Below, one piece after another: positions 25,810 to 34,116 of a stretch of DNA of 64,000 nt (position 1 is its first letter; the number at the start of each line of letters is the position of its first letter). The translations under genes were made by a program, and so were the position numbers. Source of the DNA: Thermasporomyces sp036564245. GTDB lineage: Bacteria; Actinomycetota; Actinomycetes; Propionibacteriales; Actinopolymorphaceae. The notes under the pieces are model-generated. The model was not told the origin of the DNA and made no database searches. It saw only the letters and a program-made list of their open reading frames with translations. The DNA lies in the NCBI GenBank assembly GCA_036564245.1, contig DATCKU010000011.1:78188-142187 (forward strand). The letters are read 5' to 3'.

Positions 25810-26559
25810 GTGGCCAACCGCAAGCGCCTGCGCACCGTCGATCTGGCACGCAGCGTCGGGCTTTCCGTGCAGCAGGTCCGCAACTACGTCGACCAGGGCT
25901 TCCTGCCCCCGGTCGACCGGACGCCGAGTGGCTACCGGATCTTCACCGAGCGCCATGCGTACGCGATCAAAGTGGCTCGCGCCATGATCGAAGGTCACGG
26001 CTGGCAGGCGGCGCGGCAGATCATGGCGGCGGTGCACGCCGGCGACCTGGAGACCGCGCTCGCGATCCTCGACCGGGGACACGCCGAGCTCGACCAGGAG
26101 CGACGGCACATCGAGCGGGTGCTGGCCGCGTTCAAGACCCTGGCGACGTCGCCGATGCGACCCGAGTCCGGACGCTCGGCACGACGGAACGGATTGCGCA
26201 TCGGCGAGGTGGCCAAACAGGTGGGCGTTCGTACCTCCGCGCTCCGGCTGTGGGAGGAGCGGGGTCTGCTGCAGCCAGCCAGGGAACGCGGCACCGGCTA
26301 CCGTCTCTACGACGAGTCCGCATTGCGCCAGGCGCACATGGTCGCGCTCCTGCGGAAGAACGGCTACGGCTTCGACATCGTGTCGGCGGTGCTGGACGAA
26401 GTGCGCTCAGAGCACCATCGCAGACCCGAGCGGGTGCGGGCCGAGCTCGCCCGCCGTGAGCAGGACCTGCATCGCCGGAGCTGGCGACGGTTACGGGCGT
26501 CTGCGATGGTGTACGGATACATCGCCAGCATGCCTGAGCGGTCGCAGGACGTGGACTGA
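25810..26559 (+). CDS. MerR-family regulator with two tandem helix-turn-helix domains
   Basis: A 249-aa regulator with two separate MerR-type DNA-binding units. The first, at the N-terminus, reads TVDLARSVGLSVQQVRNYVD and TPSGYRIFTE. The second starts near residue 125 with RIGEVAKQVGVRTSALRLWE and GTGYRLYDES. Normal MerR proteins have one such unit and dimerise, so this protein may bind DNA as a pseudo-dimer or bridge two sites. No cysteine motif for metals is present. GTG 25810 is a domain-based start; GTG 25801 and 25765 are alternatives. It lies 57 bp after the APH-like gene. Confidence 0.85.
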   Translation: MANRKRLRTVDLARSVGLSVQQVRNYVDQGFLPPVDRTPSGYRIFTERHAYAIKVARAMIEGHGWQAARQIMAAVHAGDLETALAILDRGHAELDQERRHIERVLAAFKTLATSPMRPESGRSARRNGLRIGEVAKQVGVRTSALRLWEERGLLQPARERGTGYRLYDESALRQAHMVALLRKNGYGFDIVSAVLDEVRSEHHRRPERVRAELARREQDLHRRSWRRLRASAMVYGYIASMPERSQDVD

Positions 26560-26586
26560 AAGACTGGGATTCGAGCCGTCAGGCGA

Positions 26587-27639
26587 TCAGGTGAGTGCCG
26601 TGACAGCGCGGTCGACGTCGGCGACAGTGTTGTAGACGTGGAACGACAGCCGAACCCGGCCCCCGCGGACTGCCGCCCGGACACCTGCGTGGGCCAGCTT
26701 CTGCTCGGCGTCGGCGATGTCCGTACTGACGATGGCCGAGTCGGTCGGCGGCAGTCCGAGGCCGGTGCAGAAGCGGTTGGCGAGTCCGACGTTGTGGGCG
26801 TGGATACGCTCGAGGCCGATCTCGAGCAGCAGGTCGAGCGCCGGAGCCGCTCCCACGAAGCTGAACCACGCCGGTGACACGTCGAAACGCCGCGCATCGC
26901 TCGCCAGTCGCAGGGGCGGACCGTAGTAGGAGGTGTGCGGGTCGGCCCCCGCGTACCATCCGGCAGAAAGCGGGACGAAGTCGTCCCTGACCGCGGGGGA
27001 GAGGTAGGCGTACGCGGTGCCCCGAGGCGCCATCAGCCATTTGTACCCCGCGACGACTACGACGTCGGCCCGCGACCACGGCAGCGGAAGCCACCCAGCA
27101 GCCTGGGTGGCGTCGACGATCACGGTCGCACCGACGCGTCGAGCCTGGTCGACGATCGTGTCGAAGTCGGCTACCTCACCTGTCGCGGACTGCACGGCGC
27201 TGAAGGCGACGAGGGTGGGCCCTCGACCTCCGGTCCCAGGTGAGGCCACTGCGTGAGCCAGCTCGCCGGTCGGCACCGTGACGACCTCGACGCCACGACG
27301 TGCCTGGACGAGCCACGGAAACAGGTTGGAGGTGAACTCGACACTTGGCACGATGACCCGTGTCCCGGATGGAATGCTCGCCGCGACCGGACCGAGCAGC
27401 CCGGACACCGTGCTGCCGACGCAGACGTCGGACGGCGACACTCCCAGCAGCCGAGCGAAGGACTCGCGGGCACGGGTCGTCGACTGGTCCCAATGCTCCC
27501 AGCTGGTCCTTCCGTGGCGCCACTCGTCCAGAGCGGCCTGCAGCGCATTCCACGCCGGACGGGGTGGAAGCCCGTAGCTCGCCGTGTTGAGCCAGCCTGG
27601 TGTGGCGTCCCAGAGTGACTGAGCCTCGGTCAGGTCCAT
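26587..27639 (-). CDS. class-V PLP-dependent aminotransferase/desulfurase-fold enzyme
   Basis: A 350-aa pyridoxal-phosphate enzyme. The lysine that binds PLP is in VVVAGYKWLMAPRGTAY. Other fold markers are WLNTASYGLPPRP near the N-terminus, SAVQSATGEVADFDTIVDQA, and VIVDATQAAGWLPL with the PLP-contacting Asp. The C-terminus reads GGRVRLSFHVYNTVADVDRA. No cysteine-persulfide loop is seen, so a desulfurase role is unlikely; an amino-acid deaminase or epimerase-like role is more plausible. ATG 27639 has AGGGTGG upstream. It is divergent from the solute-binding lipoprotein gene. Confidence 0.82.
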   Translation of the reverse strand: MDLTEAQSLWDATPGWLNTASYGLPPRPAWNALQAALDEWRHGRTSWEHWDQSTTRARESFARLLGVSPSDVCVGSTVSGLLGPVAASIPSGTRVIVPSVEFTSNLFPWLVQARRGVEVVTVPTGELAHAVASPGTGGRGPTLVAFSAVQSATGEVADFDTIVDQARRVGATVIVDATQAAGWLPLPWSRADVVVVAGYKWLMAPRGTAYAYLSPAVRDDFVPLSAGWYAGADPHTSYYGPPLRLASDARRFDVSPAWFSFVGAAPALDLLLEIGLERIHAHNVGLANRFCTGLGLPPTDSAIVSTDIADAEQKLAHAGVRAAVRGGRVRLSFHVYNTVADVDRAVTALT

Positions 27640-27872
27640 CACGTCACCACCCTGCCAGATCCGGACCGCGGCCAACACAGCGATCGAGCAGGCCTCGCCG
27701 AGGCCGAAGGGCTCCGTCGTGCGGGATGTCCGGTTCACACTCGGCCCGGCCTCCCTGGCTGCGTGCTGTGATCGGCGACCTTGGCAGGCGAGCGACGATG
27801 GGGGAGGCTGGTTCGCCGACGGTTGCGGTCGAGGACCGGTCGAAGTCAGACGGGCGGCGCGAGGAGGACGTG

Positions 27873-30017
27873 ATGGCGACTCGGACAGGTGAGGCGAGCC
27901 GGCGGGATTTCCTCAAGACGTCAGCGGCTGCCGCAGCGTTGGCCATGCTCGCTGGCTGCGCGAGCGGACCCAGTGAGGACGGCCGACGGCGTGGCGAGTC
28001 TGGCGAGAAGGGCCGTCGTGGTGTCGGATCGAGCACCCGCCCGTTGCCGACTCCCTCGCGATTCCGCGAAGCTCCCATGCTGGCCAAGCAGGTCGAGGCG
28101 GGTGAGCTGCCGCCGGTCGAGGAACGGTTGCCGGACCAGCCGTACGTCGTGCCACACAACTGGCTGGAGCCGGGGAAGTACGGCGGCGAGCTCCGGATGA
28201 TGACGCCGAAGGTGACCGACGGCCAGGTACGCGAGTACATGTACGGACACTCGCTCCTGCGGTGGTTGAACGACGGCCTCGACATCGGCCCCGGGCTCGC
28301 CGTGAGTTGGGAGTCCAACGAGGACGCGTCGGAGTGGACTCTGCATCTGCGTAAGGGAGTGCGGTGGTCGGACGGGGAGCCGTGGACCGCTCGCGACATC
28401 CTGTTCTGGTGGGAGGACCTGGTCCTCAACGAAGACCACCCTGCCGTTCCACCCGACGAGATGCGCTCGGGTACCGGCACGCTCGCCCAGATGAGTGCGC
28501 CTGACGACTACACCCTCGTGCTGCATTTCGACGCCCCCGCTCCGCTCACGGCGGACCGACTCGCCATGTGGGTGAAAGGTGGCAACGGCGACGTGGGGCC
28601 GATCTGGACACTGCCACGCCACTACGTCGAGCAGTTCCATCCCAAGTACAACCCCGAGGCGCCGAAGGACTGGGCGTCGAAGGACGGCATCTTCTTCCAG
28701 AAGGCGGACTTCGTGCGCAATCCCGAGTGTCCCACGCTGACCGGGTGGCGCGTCACCTCGGTGAGAGACGGGGAAGCGCTCGAGTGGGAGCGCAATCCGT
28801 ACTACTGGTGCGTGGACCCCGACGGCAACCAGCTGCCGTTCATCGACCGCATCACCATGAGCGTCGTGCAGGACTTCGAGGTGGCCAAGCTGCAGATGCA
28901 GGAGGGCCGGTACGACTACGTGCACGGGCCGTTCGCTCAGGTGACACTCGCCGACATCTCAGGCCTGAAGCAGACTCGGGACCGAAGCGGGCTCGAGGTC
29001 GTCCTGTGGGACAACGGCGACGGGACGGGAAACGCCTGCTTCTTCTTCAACTACGACTACCGTGACCCGAAGATGCGCGCCCTGATTCGCGAACCGAAGT
29101 TCCGTCAGGCCTTGTCGCTGGGGTTCAACCGGGAGGAGATCCGCAAGGCCGTGCACTTCGGGTTGGGCGAGCCGACGACGGGGACGATGAGCCCGAAGGC
29201 GATCGAGTTCCACGTCGAGCCGGAGGGCCCGAAGATCTACAAGCAATGGCGTGACGCGTACAACGCCTATGATCCGGAGCGCGCCAAGCAGCTGCTCGAC
29301 GAGATCGGGGTCGTCGACCGCGACGGCGACGGCAAGCGTGAGCTGCCCGACGGCAGCAAGCTCACCATCGTCCTGACGTACGCCGCAACGGCACCCGACG
29401 TCGTGACCCAACCCAACACCATCATGGTGCGCGATTGGCAGAGCCTGGGACTCGACGTCAGGCTCGATCCCATCCCACCGGAGTCCATGGATCCCGGTTG
29501 GCAGAGTGGCAGCATTATGGCCCGTGGCGACTGGGGTGTGGGTGACGGCCCCAACTGTCTGGTCTATCCCCAGTGGCTGGTTCCGATCGAACCCACACGA
29601 TGGGCACCGTTGCAAGGGCAGTTCTACAACCTCCGTGGGACACCTGAAGCCCGAAAGGAGCAAGACGTCGATCCGTACGAGCGCACGCCGCCGCGGATGG
29701 AGCCGGAGCCGGGCGGGCCGATCGAACGCCTCTGGGAGATCTACGACAGGTCCAAGGTCGAGCCGGACGAGATGAAACGGCACCAGTTGGTGTGGGAGAT
29801 GACGAAGATCCACATCGAGGAAGGGCCGTTCTTCCAAGGTTCGGTGGCCAACACCCCCGCGGTGATCGCGGTCCACCGCGACCTCGGGAACGTGCCACGC
29901 AAGGAGAATCTCGCCCAGGGCGGTTTTGCCGCGCCGTGGATCCATCCCACGCCCGCCGTCTACGATCCGGAGGCGTACTTCTGGCGCAACCGGCAGGAAC
30001 ACGGCGCCGACGCCTGA
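27873..30017 (+). CDS. ABC transporter family-5 extracellular solute-binding lipoprotein
   Basis: A 714-aa peptide- or oligosaccharide-binding protein. ATG 27873 has GAGGAGG five bases upstream and starts a twin-arginine signal (SRRDFLK) with lipobox LAGC, so it is exported folded and anchored by lipid. The family-5 core includes GLAVSWESNEDASEWTLHLR and KGVRWSDGEPWTARDILFWW. It is longer than typical DppA/OppA (about 530 aa), as are carbohydrate-linked members in actinobacteria. No permease or ATPase genes lie beside it, so the partner transporter is elsewhere. Given the nearby CAZymes, sugar oligomers are a fair guess, not shown. Confidence 0.88.
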   Translation: MATRTGEASRRDFLKTSAAAAALAMLAGCASGPSEDGRRRGESGEKGRRGVGSSTRPLPTPSRFREAPMLAKQVEAGELPPVEERLPDQPYVVPHNWLEPGKYGGELRMMTPKVTDGQVREYMYGHSLLRWLNDGLDIGPGLAVSWESNEDASEWTLHLRKGVRWSDGEPWTARDILFWWEDLVLNEDHPAVPPDEMRSGTGTLAQMSAPDDYTLVLHFDAPAPLTADRLAMWVKGGNGDVGPIWTLPRHYVEQFHPKYNPEAPKDWASKDGIFFQKADFVRNPECPTLTGWRVTSVRDGEALEWERNPYYWCVDPDGNQLPFIDRITMSVVQDFEVAKLQMQEGRYDYVHGPFAQVTLADISGLKQTRDRSGLEVVLWDNGDGTGNACFFFNYDYRDPKMRALIREPKFRQALSLGFNREEIRKAVHFGLGEPTTGTMSPKAIEFHVEPEGPKIYKQWRDAYNAYDPERAKQLLDEIGVVDRDGDGKRELPDGSKLTIVLTYAATAPDVVTQPNTIMVRDWQSLGLDVRLDPIPPESMDPGWQSGSIMARGDWGVGDGPNCLVYPQWLVPIEPTRWAPLQGQFYNLRGTPEARKEQDVDPYERTPPRMEPEPGGPIERLWEIYDRSKVEPDEMKRHQLVWEMTKIHIEEGPFFQGSVANTPAVIAVHRDLGNVPRKENLAQGGFAAPWIHPTPAVYDPEAYFWRNRQEHGADA

Positions 30018-30080
30018 CCGGTCACGGTCGGCGTGTCGTGGCGGCCCGGCGACTGCGACATCGGCCAGCATGGTGGCGTG

Positions 30081-30788
30081 ATGTGGCGTACGCATGCTGC
30101 CTCTGGTCTTGCGGTGGGCGCGCTTTCCCTTGCAGTGCTGCCGATCGACGGAGTCGTCAACCAGTTCGCGTGGGTCGTGGCCTGCTCCGGTGCGGCCTTG
30201 CTTCCGGACTGGGACCATCGTTCGTCGTCGGTCACGGTGATGTGGGGACCGTTGTCCCGAGCGGTTCACGCCGTGGTCCACGTCGTGTTCCGGGGTCATC
30301 GCGGTGGTACGCATGACTGGTTCGTGTCGCCTGCGATCTTCGCCGGCCTTGCGTACCTTGCGTCCCTGCACGAGATCTCGACCGCGATCGCGATCGCCGT
30401 CGTGGTCGGAGCGGCCCTGCGTGCGCTGGCGTTCGTGATCCCGGGGGACAACGAGCGTTTCTGGCCGGTCAACCTCGCGGTCTCAGCCGGTGTGGGATAC
30501 CTGGTCGCATTCCATGCCCGGTTGCCGTGGTGGTTGCCCGTCGCGTTCGCCTTGGGCGTCGTGACGCACATCGTGGGGGATGCGGTGACGCGTTCCTCGG
30601 TCCCGCGACCGTTCTCGTGGCTGGACGGCAGGGATCCAGGCGACGCCTACGAAGGAGGCCCGCTGAGGACCGCGTCATGGTACGAGAACTGGTTGGTGTT
30701 TCCCGGCCTGCTCCTCGTCACGCTGGTCGCGCTCTACCTGGGCGTACCGGAGATCGCGCAGGTGGTCAGCGCGGTCACCGGACACTGA
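30081..30788 (+). CDS. membrane-bound metal-dependent hydrolase (DUF457/YdjM type)
   Basis: A 235-aa membrane protein with about six hydrophobic segments. The polar residues of the family are present: MWRTHAASG at the start, GAALLPDWDHR, FRGHRGGTHDWFVSP, and THIVGDAVTRSSVPRPFSW near the end, with His and Asp clusters that could bind a metal. The YdjM/DUF457 group has no well-established substrate. ATG 30081 is chosen at the family start; GTG 30033 and 30078 are also in frame. It ends four bases before the convergent AfsR-like gene. Confidence 0.82.
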   Translation: MWRTHAASGLAVGALSLAVLPIDGVVNQFAWVVACSGAALLPDWDHRSSSVTVMWGPLSRAVHAVVHVVFRGHRGGTHDWFVSPAIFAGLAYLASLHEISTAIAIAVVVGAALRALAFVIPGDNERFWPVNLAVSAGVGYLVAFHARLPWWLPVAFALGVVTHIVGDAVTRSSVPRPFSWLDGRDPGDAYEGGPLRTASWYENWLVFPGLLLVTLVALYLGVPEIAQVVSAVTGH

Positions 30789-30792
30789 CAGT

Positions 30793-33700
30793 TCACTGAT
30801 CTGCGATGCGAGCCAGGAGCTCTGACGTCGAGATCTCGCCAGGACGGTGCCCGGTCTCGCGGTGGATCGCCAGTGCGTCCTCGGCGAGCCGGGTCGCCGC
30901 TCGGACGTCGCCCCGGCGTAGCTCGATCTCGGCCATGAGCGAGGTCGCCTTGCCTTCGTAGGCGCGAGCGCCTTGCTCTCGAGCGCTGGTCAGGGCCGAG
31001 CTCGCCGCGTCCGCTGCCGCGTCGACATCGCCCGCGTCGAGGTAGGCGTTGCCCATGACGAGAAGACCATCGATGAGCTCGAGCGGGGTCGCGCCCTCGG
31101 TCAGGATGCGCACGGACTGCTCGGCGAGCTCGACGGCTCGCGCGCGTTGGCCACGACGACGCGCGATCTCTGCGAGAAGCGTGACGCTGTGACCGGTCAT
31201 GCGTCGGCTCCCCATGTTCTTCGCGAGCTCGCCGACCGTTTCGGCATGGTGTCGAGCCCGGTCCAGGTCTCCCCGTTCGGTTGCGAGGGTGGCCAGGTTG
31301 GCGTGCGTCGCGGCAAGCCCGGCTGGAAACCGGATCTCGTCATGGATCGCCAGCGCCTGTCGAAGCAGCTCCTGGGCATCGTCGAAACGCCCGAGCCACA
31401 GGTAGGACTCGGCCAGGTTGGACAACACGAGGGCGCGGCGTTGTGGTGAGCTGCGCTCGAAGTCGTTGGCGAGCAAGGATTCGAGCCCTGCAACCGCTTC
31501 CCGCAGCCTTCCCAGATGCCAGTACGCCATGGCGACGTTCATCTGGTGGATGGCCTCGAGCTCGTGGTTGCCGATCTCGCGATCGATCGCGATGGCACGT
31601 TCCAACAGGTCGATCCCGCTCTGCAAGCCACCCTGCTCGAACCTGATGCCGGCGAGCTCGTTCAAGGTGACGGCCTCGCCCTCCAGCCACCCCACGTCGC
31701 GGCAGAGCTCGAGCGCCCGGGTCCCGTGGTCCTGTGCGGCGTCGTAGTCGTTCAGACACCGATAGGCCTGCGTCAGGCTGACCTCCGCACCTGCCATGCC
31801 TGTGACGTTTCGGGCATGTCTTGCGGTGGAGAGTCCAAGCTGCGCGACCGTGAGCCAGTCGGCCATGTGGCGGGTGAAGAAGTAGAACCCCCGTAGGACG
31901 TCGGCGAAGAGCCAGGCCGGCGGCTCGCCAGCATGGCGGGCCGCGAGCTGCACGACCAACGGAAGGTTCGGCTGCTCCATCTCGAGCCAGGCCATCGCCG
32001 TGTCGGCGTCGGTGAACGTGGGCTTCGGCTCGGCAGACTCGATGTCGACCGGCAGTCGGTAGATGTCAGGAAGGATCAGCGCGACCGCCTCACTCGCGGT
32101 GGCGAGATACCAGCGCAGCAAGCGGGTCACGGCGCCGTCACGCCTGCGTGCATCGTCCTCACGCTGACAGCGCCGCCATGCGTACAGCCGGATCAGGTCG
32201 TGGAATGCGAACCTGCCACGGTCGCGACGTTCGAGCAAGTGACCCGTCGCCAGCCGCCCGAGCAGCCGGCTCGCATCGGCGACGTCCAGGTCGGTGAGGG
32301 CGGAGACCGCCTCGGCACTGAACTCCGGTCCCGGGATGAGACTGGCGAGGCGGAACACGTTCTGCTCCTGCTCGCACAGCTTGTCGTACGACAGGTCGAA
32401 GCTCGTCATGAGCGAGGACTCGACGTCCCCGTCGACCCGTAGGGCATCCAGGCGGTCGCGGCATTCCAGCTCCGCATGCTGGGCGCTCACACTGCGGTAG
32501 GGATCAGCGGCGAGGTGCGCCGCGACGACCCGGATCGCGAGCGGCAGATGCCCGCACAGTCGCACGACGGAGGCGCTGGCGTCGGGTTCGGACTCGACCC
32601 GTTCCACTCCGGCGATCTTGCCGAGGAGTGCCGTGCTCTCGTGCGGTTCGAGCTGTCGCAGGTCGAGCCGACGGGCACCGTTGTGGACGACCAGGCCGGT
32701 CAGCTGGTCTCGGCTCGTGACGAGGACGTGGCAGCCGCGGCTGCCCGGTAACAAGGGGCGAACCTGTTGTGCTGTCGCGGCATTGTCCAGCACGACGAGG
32801 ATCCGCTTGTCGGCGAGCGTCGAGCGACACAGCGCCGCGACCTCGTCGACGTTGTGGCTGATCCGGTCGTGTGTCACCCCGAGCGCCCGGAGGAACGCCG
32901 GGAGCACGTCGGCCGGCTGCACCGGCGGGGCTTGGGCGTAGCCGCGCAGGTTCACGTACAGCTGGCCATCGGGGAAGAGCTCGGCGACCCGATGCGCCCA
33001 GTGCACGGCCAACGTCGTCTTGCCCACGCCACCGGTGCCGGAGATGATCGAGATCCCTACCGCTGCGTCGTCGAGATGGGAGTCGAGGCGAGCGAGCTCG
33101 TGCTCCCTGCCGGTGAAGTCGGCGATGTCGGCCGGGAGCTGTCGCGGCACCGGCGTGGTGGGTCGTGCCGGTGGGGATGGGTCACTCGCAGGTTGCGGTC
33201 CGGCCACACCGCCTGCCTGGGTTTGCGCGTCGAGTGCAGGGTCCGAGCGCAAGATCTGCTCGTGCAGCTCGGTGACCATGCGCCCGGGCTCGACGCCCAG
33301 CTCCTCGTCCAGGATGCGATAGAGGTCGCGATAGGTGGCCAACGCATCCGCCTGGCGTCCGCTGCGGTAGAGCGCCAGCATGAGCTGGGTTCGCAGGCGT
33401 TCCCGATAGGGTTCGGCGGCGACGAGCTCCTGCAGCTCGGGCACGACCTCGGCGTGGCGACCCATCGCGAGGGCGGCATCGATCCGGAGCTCCTGGACCG
33501 TCAGTCGACGCTCGGTGAGCCGGTCGGCTTCAAGCCGGACCGCATCGGTTGCCGTGATGTCGGCGAACGCCTCACCGCGCCACAGTCCGAGAGCCTCGTC
33601 GAAAAGCGCCGCGGCCCGGTCGGCAGCACCGTCGCGCAGCGCCGTGGTCCCCTCATGTGCCAGGCGTTCGAAGCACCCGACGTCAGTGTCGTCGGGGGTG

Positions 33701-33975
33701 AGGGTGAGCTCGTACCCGGGCGATGCCGTACGCAACAACCTGCCGGTCTGATCTCCCAGCAGCCCGCGAAGCCGCCATACGTAGCCGTGGAGTTGGTTGA
33801 CCGCGCTGCGTCCAGGCCGCTCCGGCCACAGCTCCTCGACCAGGCGTTCGACCGTGAGCGGCTGTCCAGCATGGATCATCAGAATGGCGAGAAGGGTCCG
33901 CACCTTCGGGGCGGTCAACCGTCGCCATTCCTCGCCGTTCCAGACCTCCATGGGCCCGAGGACTCGAACCCGCAT
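30793..33975 (-). CDS. AfsR/SARP-type regulator with BTAD, NB-ARC and TPR domains
   Basis: A 1060-aa cytoplasmic transcription factor. Residues 1-95 form the SARP winged helix (MRVRVLGPMEVWNGEEWRRL, VNQLHGYVWRLRGLLG). The bacterial transcriptional activation domain follows to about 245 (AVRLEADRLTERRLTVQELR). The NB-ARC ATPase begins near 285 with the P-loop SGTGGVGKTTLAV and continues with RILVVLDNAATAQQVRPLLP and GCHVLVTSRDQL. The last 350 residues are TPR-like repeats (GLAATHANLATLATERGDLD). Such proteins switch on secondary metabolism or differentiation genes. It is divergent from the VWA protein gene, whose promoter holds a SARP-like direct repeat. No biosynthetic cluster lies alongside. 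Confidence 0.93.
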   Translation of the reverse strand: MRVRVLGPMEVWNGEEWRRLTAPKVRTLLAILMIHAGQPLTVERLVEELWPERPGRSAVNQLHGYVWRLRGLLGDQTGRLLRTASPGYELTLTPDDTDVGCFERLAHEGTTALRDGAADRAAALFDEALGLWRGEAFADITATDAVRLEADRLTERRLTVQELRIDAALAMGRHAEVVPELQELVAAEPYRERLRTQLMLALYRSGRQADALATYRDLYRILDEELGVEPGRMVTELHEQILRSDPALDAQTQAGGVAGPQPASDPSPPARPTTPVPRQLPADIADFTGREHELARLDSHLDDAAVGISIISGTGGVGKTTLAVHWAHRVAELFPDGQLYVNLRGYAQAPPVQPADVLPAFLRALGVTHDRISHNVDEVAALCRSTLADKRILVVLDNAATAQQVRPLLPGSRGCHVLVTSRDQLTGLVVHNGARRLDLRQLEPHESTALLGKIAGVERVESEPDASASVVRLCGHLPLAIRVVAAHLAADPYRSVSAQHAELECRDRLDALRVDGDVESSLMTSFDLSYDKLCEQEQNVFRLASLIPGPEFSAEAVSALTDLDVADASRLLGRLATGHLLERRDRGRFAFHDLIRLYAWRRCQREDDARRRDGAVTRLLRWYLATASEAVALILPDIYRLPVDIESAEPKPTFTDADTAMAWLEMEQPNLPLVVQLAARHAGEPPAWLFADVLRGFYFFTRHMADWLTVAQLGLSTARHARNVTGMAGAEVSLTQAYRCLNDYDAAQDHGTRALELCRDVGWLEGEAVTLNELAGIRFEQGGLQSGIDLLERAIAIDREIGNHELEAIHQMNVAMAYWHLGRLREAVAGLESLLANDFERSSPQRRALVLSNLAESYLWLGRFDDAQELLRQALAIHDEIRFPAGLAATHANLATLATERGDLDRARHHAETVGELAKNMGSRRMTGHSVTLLAEIARRRGQRARAVELAEQSVRILTEGATPLELIDGLLVMGNAYLDAGDVDAAADAASSALTSAREQGARAYEGKATSLMAEIELRRGDVRAATRLAEDALAIHRETGHRPGEISTSELLARIADQ

Positions 33976-34073
33976 GCTCCTGTTCTTCCGACGTGCTGAT
34001 CTACGACTTTGCGTTCGGTGCGGCGCCTGCTTACCGGGTGTGAGCAGCCACCCGTCTGGTGGTACGCGGCCGA

Positions 34074-34090
34074 GTTGAGATTGGGTTGAG
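34074..34090 (+). promoter_or_regulatory. SARP-like direct repeat between AfsR-like and VWA genes
   Basis: GTTGAG occurs at 34074 and again at 34085, an 11-base period. Direct repeats at 11-base (one helical turn) spacing are the usual binding sites of SARP regulators, and a SARP gene starts at 33975 on the other strand. Confidence 0.35.
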
Positions 34091-34092
34091 GC

Positions 34093-34116
34093 TCACAACA
34101 GATCAACAGGTTGTGA
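34093..34116 (+). promoter_or_regulatory. inverted repeat over the VWA-gene start
   Basis: TCACAAC, ten bases, GTTGTGA is a perfect 7-bp-arm inverted repeat ending on the A of the chosen ATG at 34116. It may be an operator or an RNA hairpin limiting translation. Confidence 0.4.

Noticed and set aside
32767..33999. 410-codon plus-strand frame over the AfsR-like gene
   Set aside because: Shadow of the SARP/NB-ARC coding sequence; no family features.
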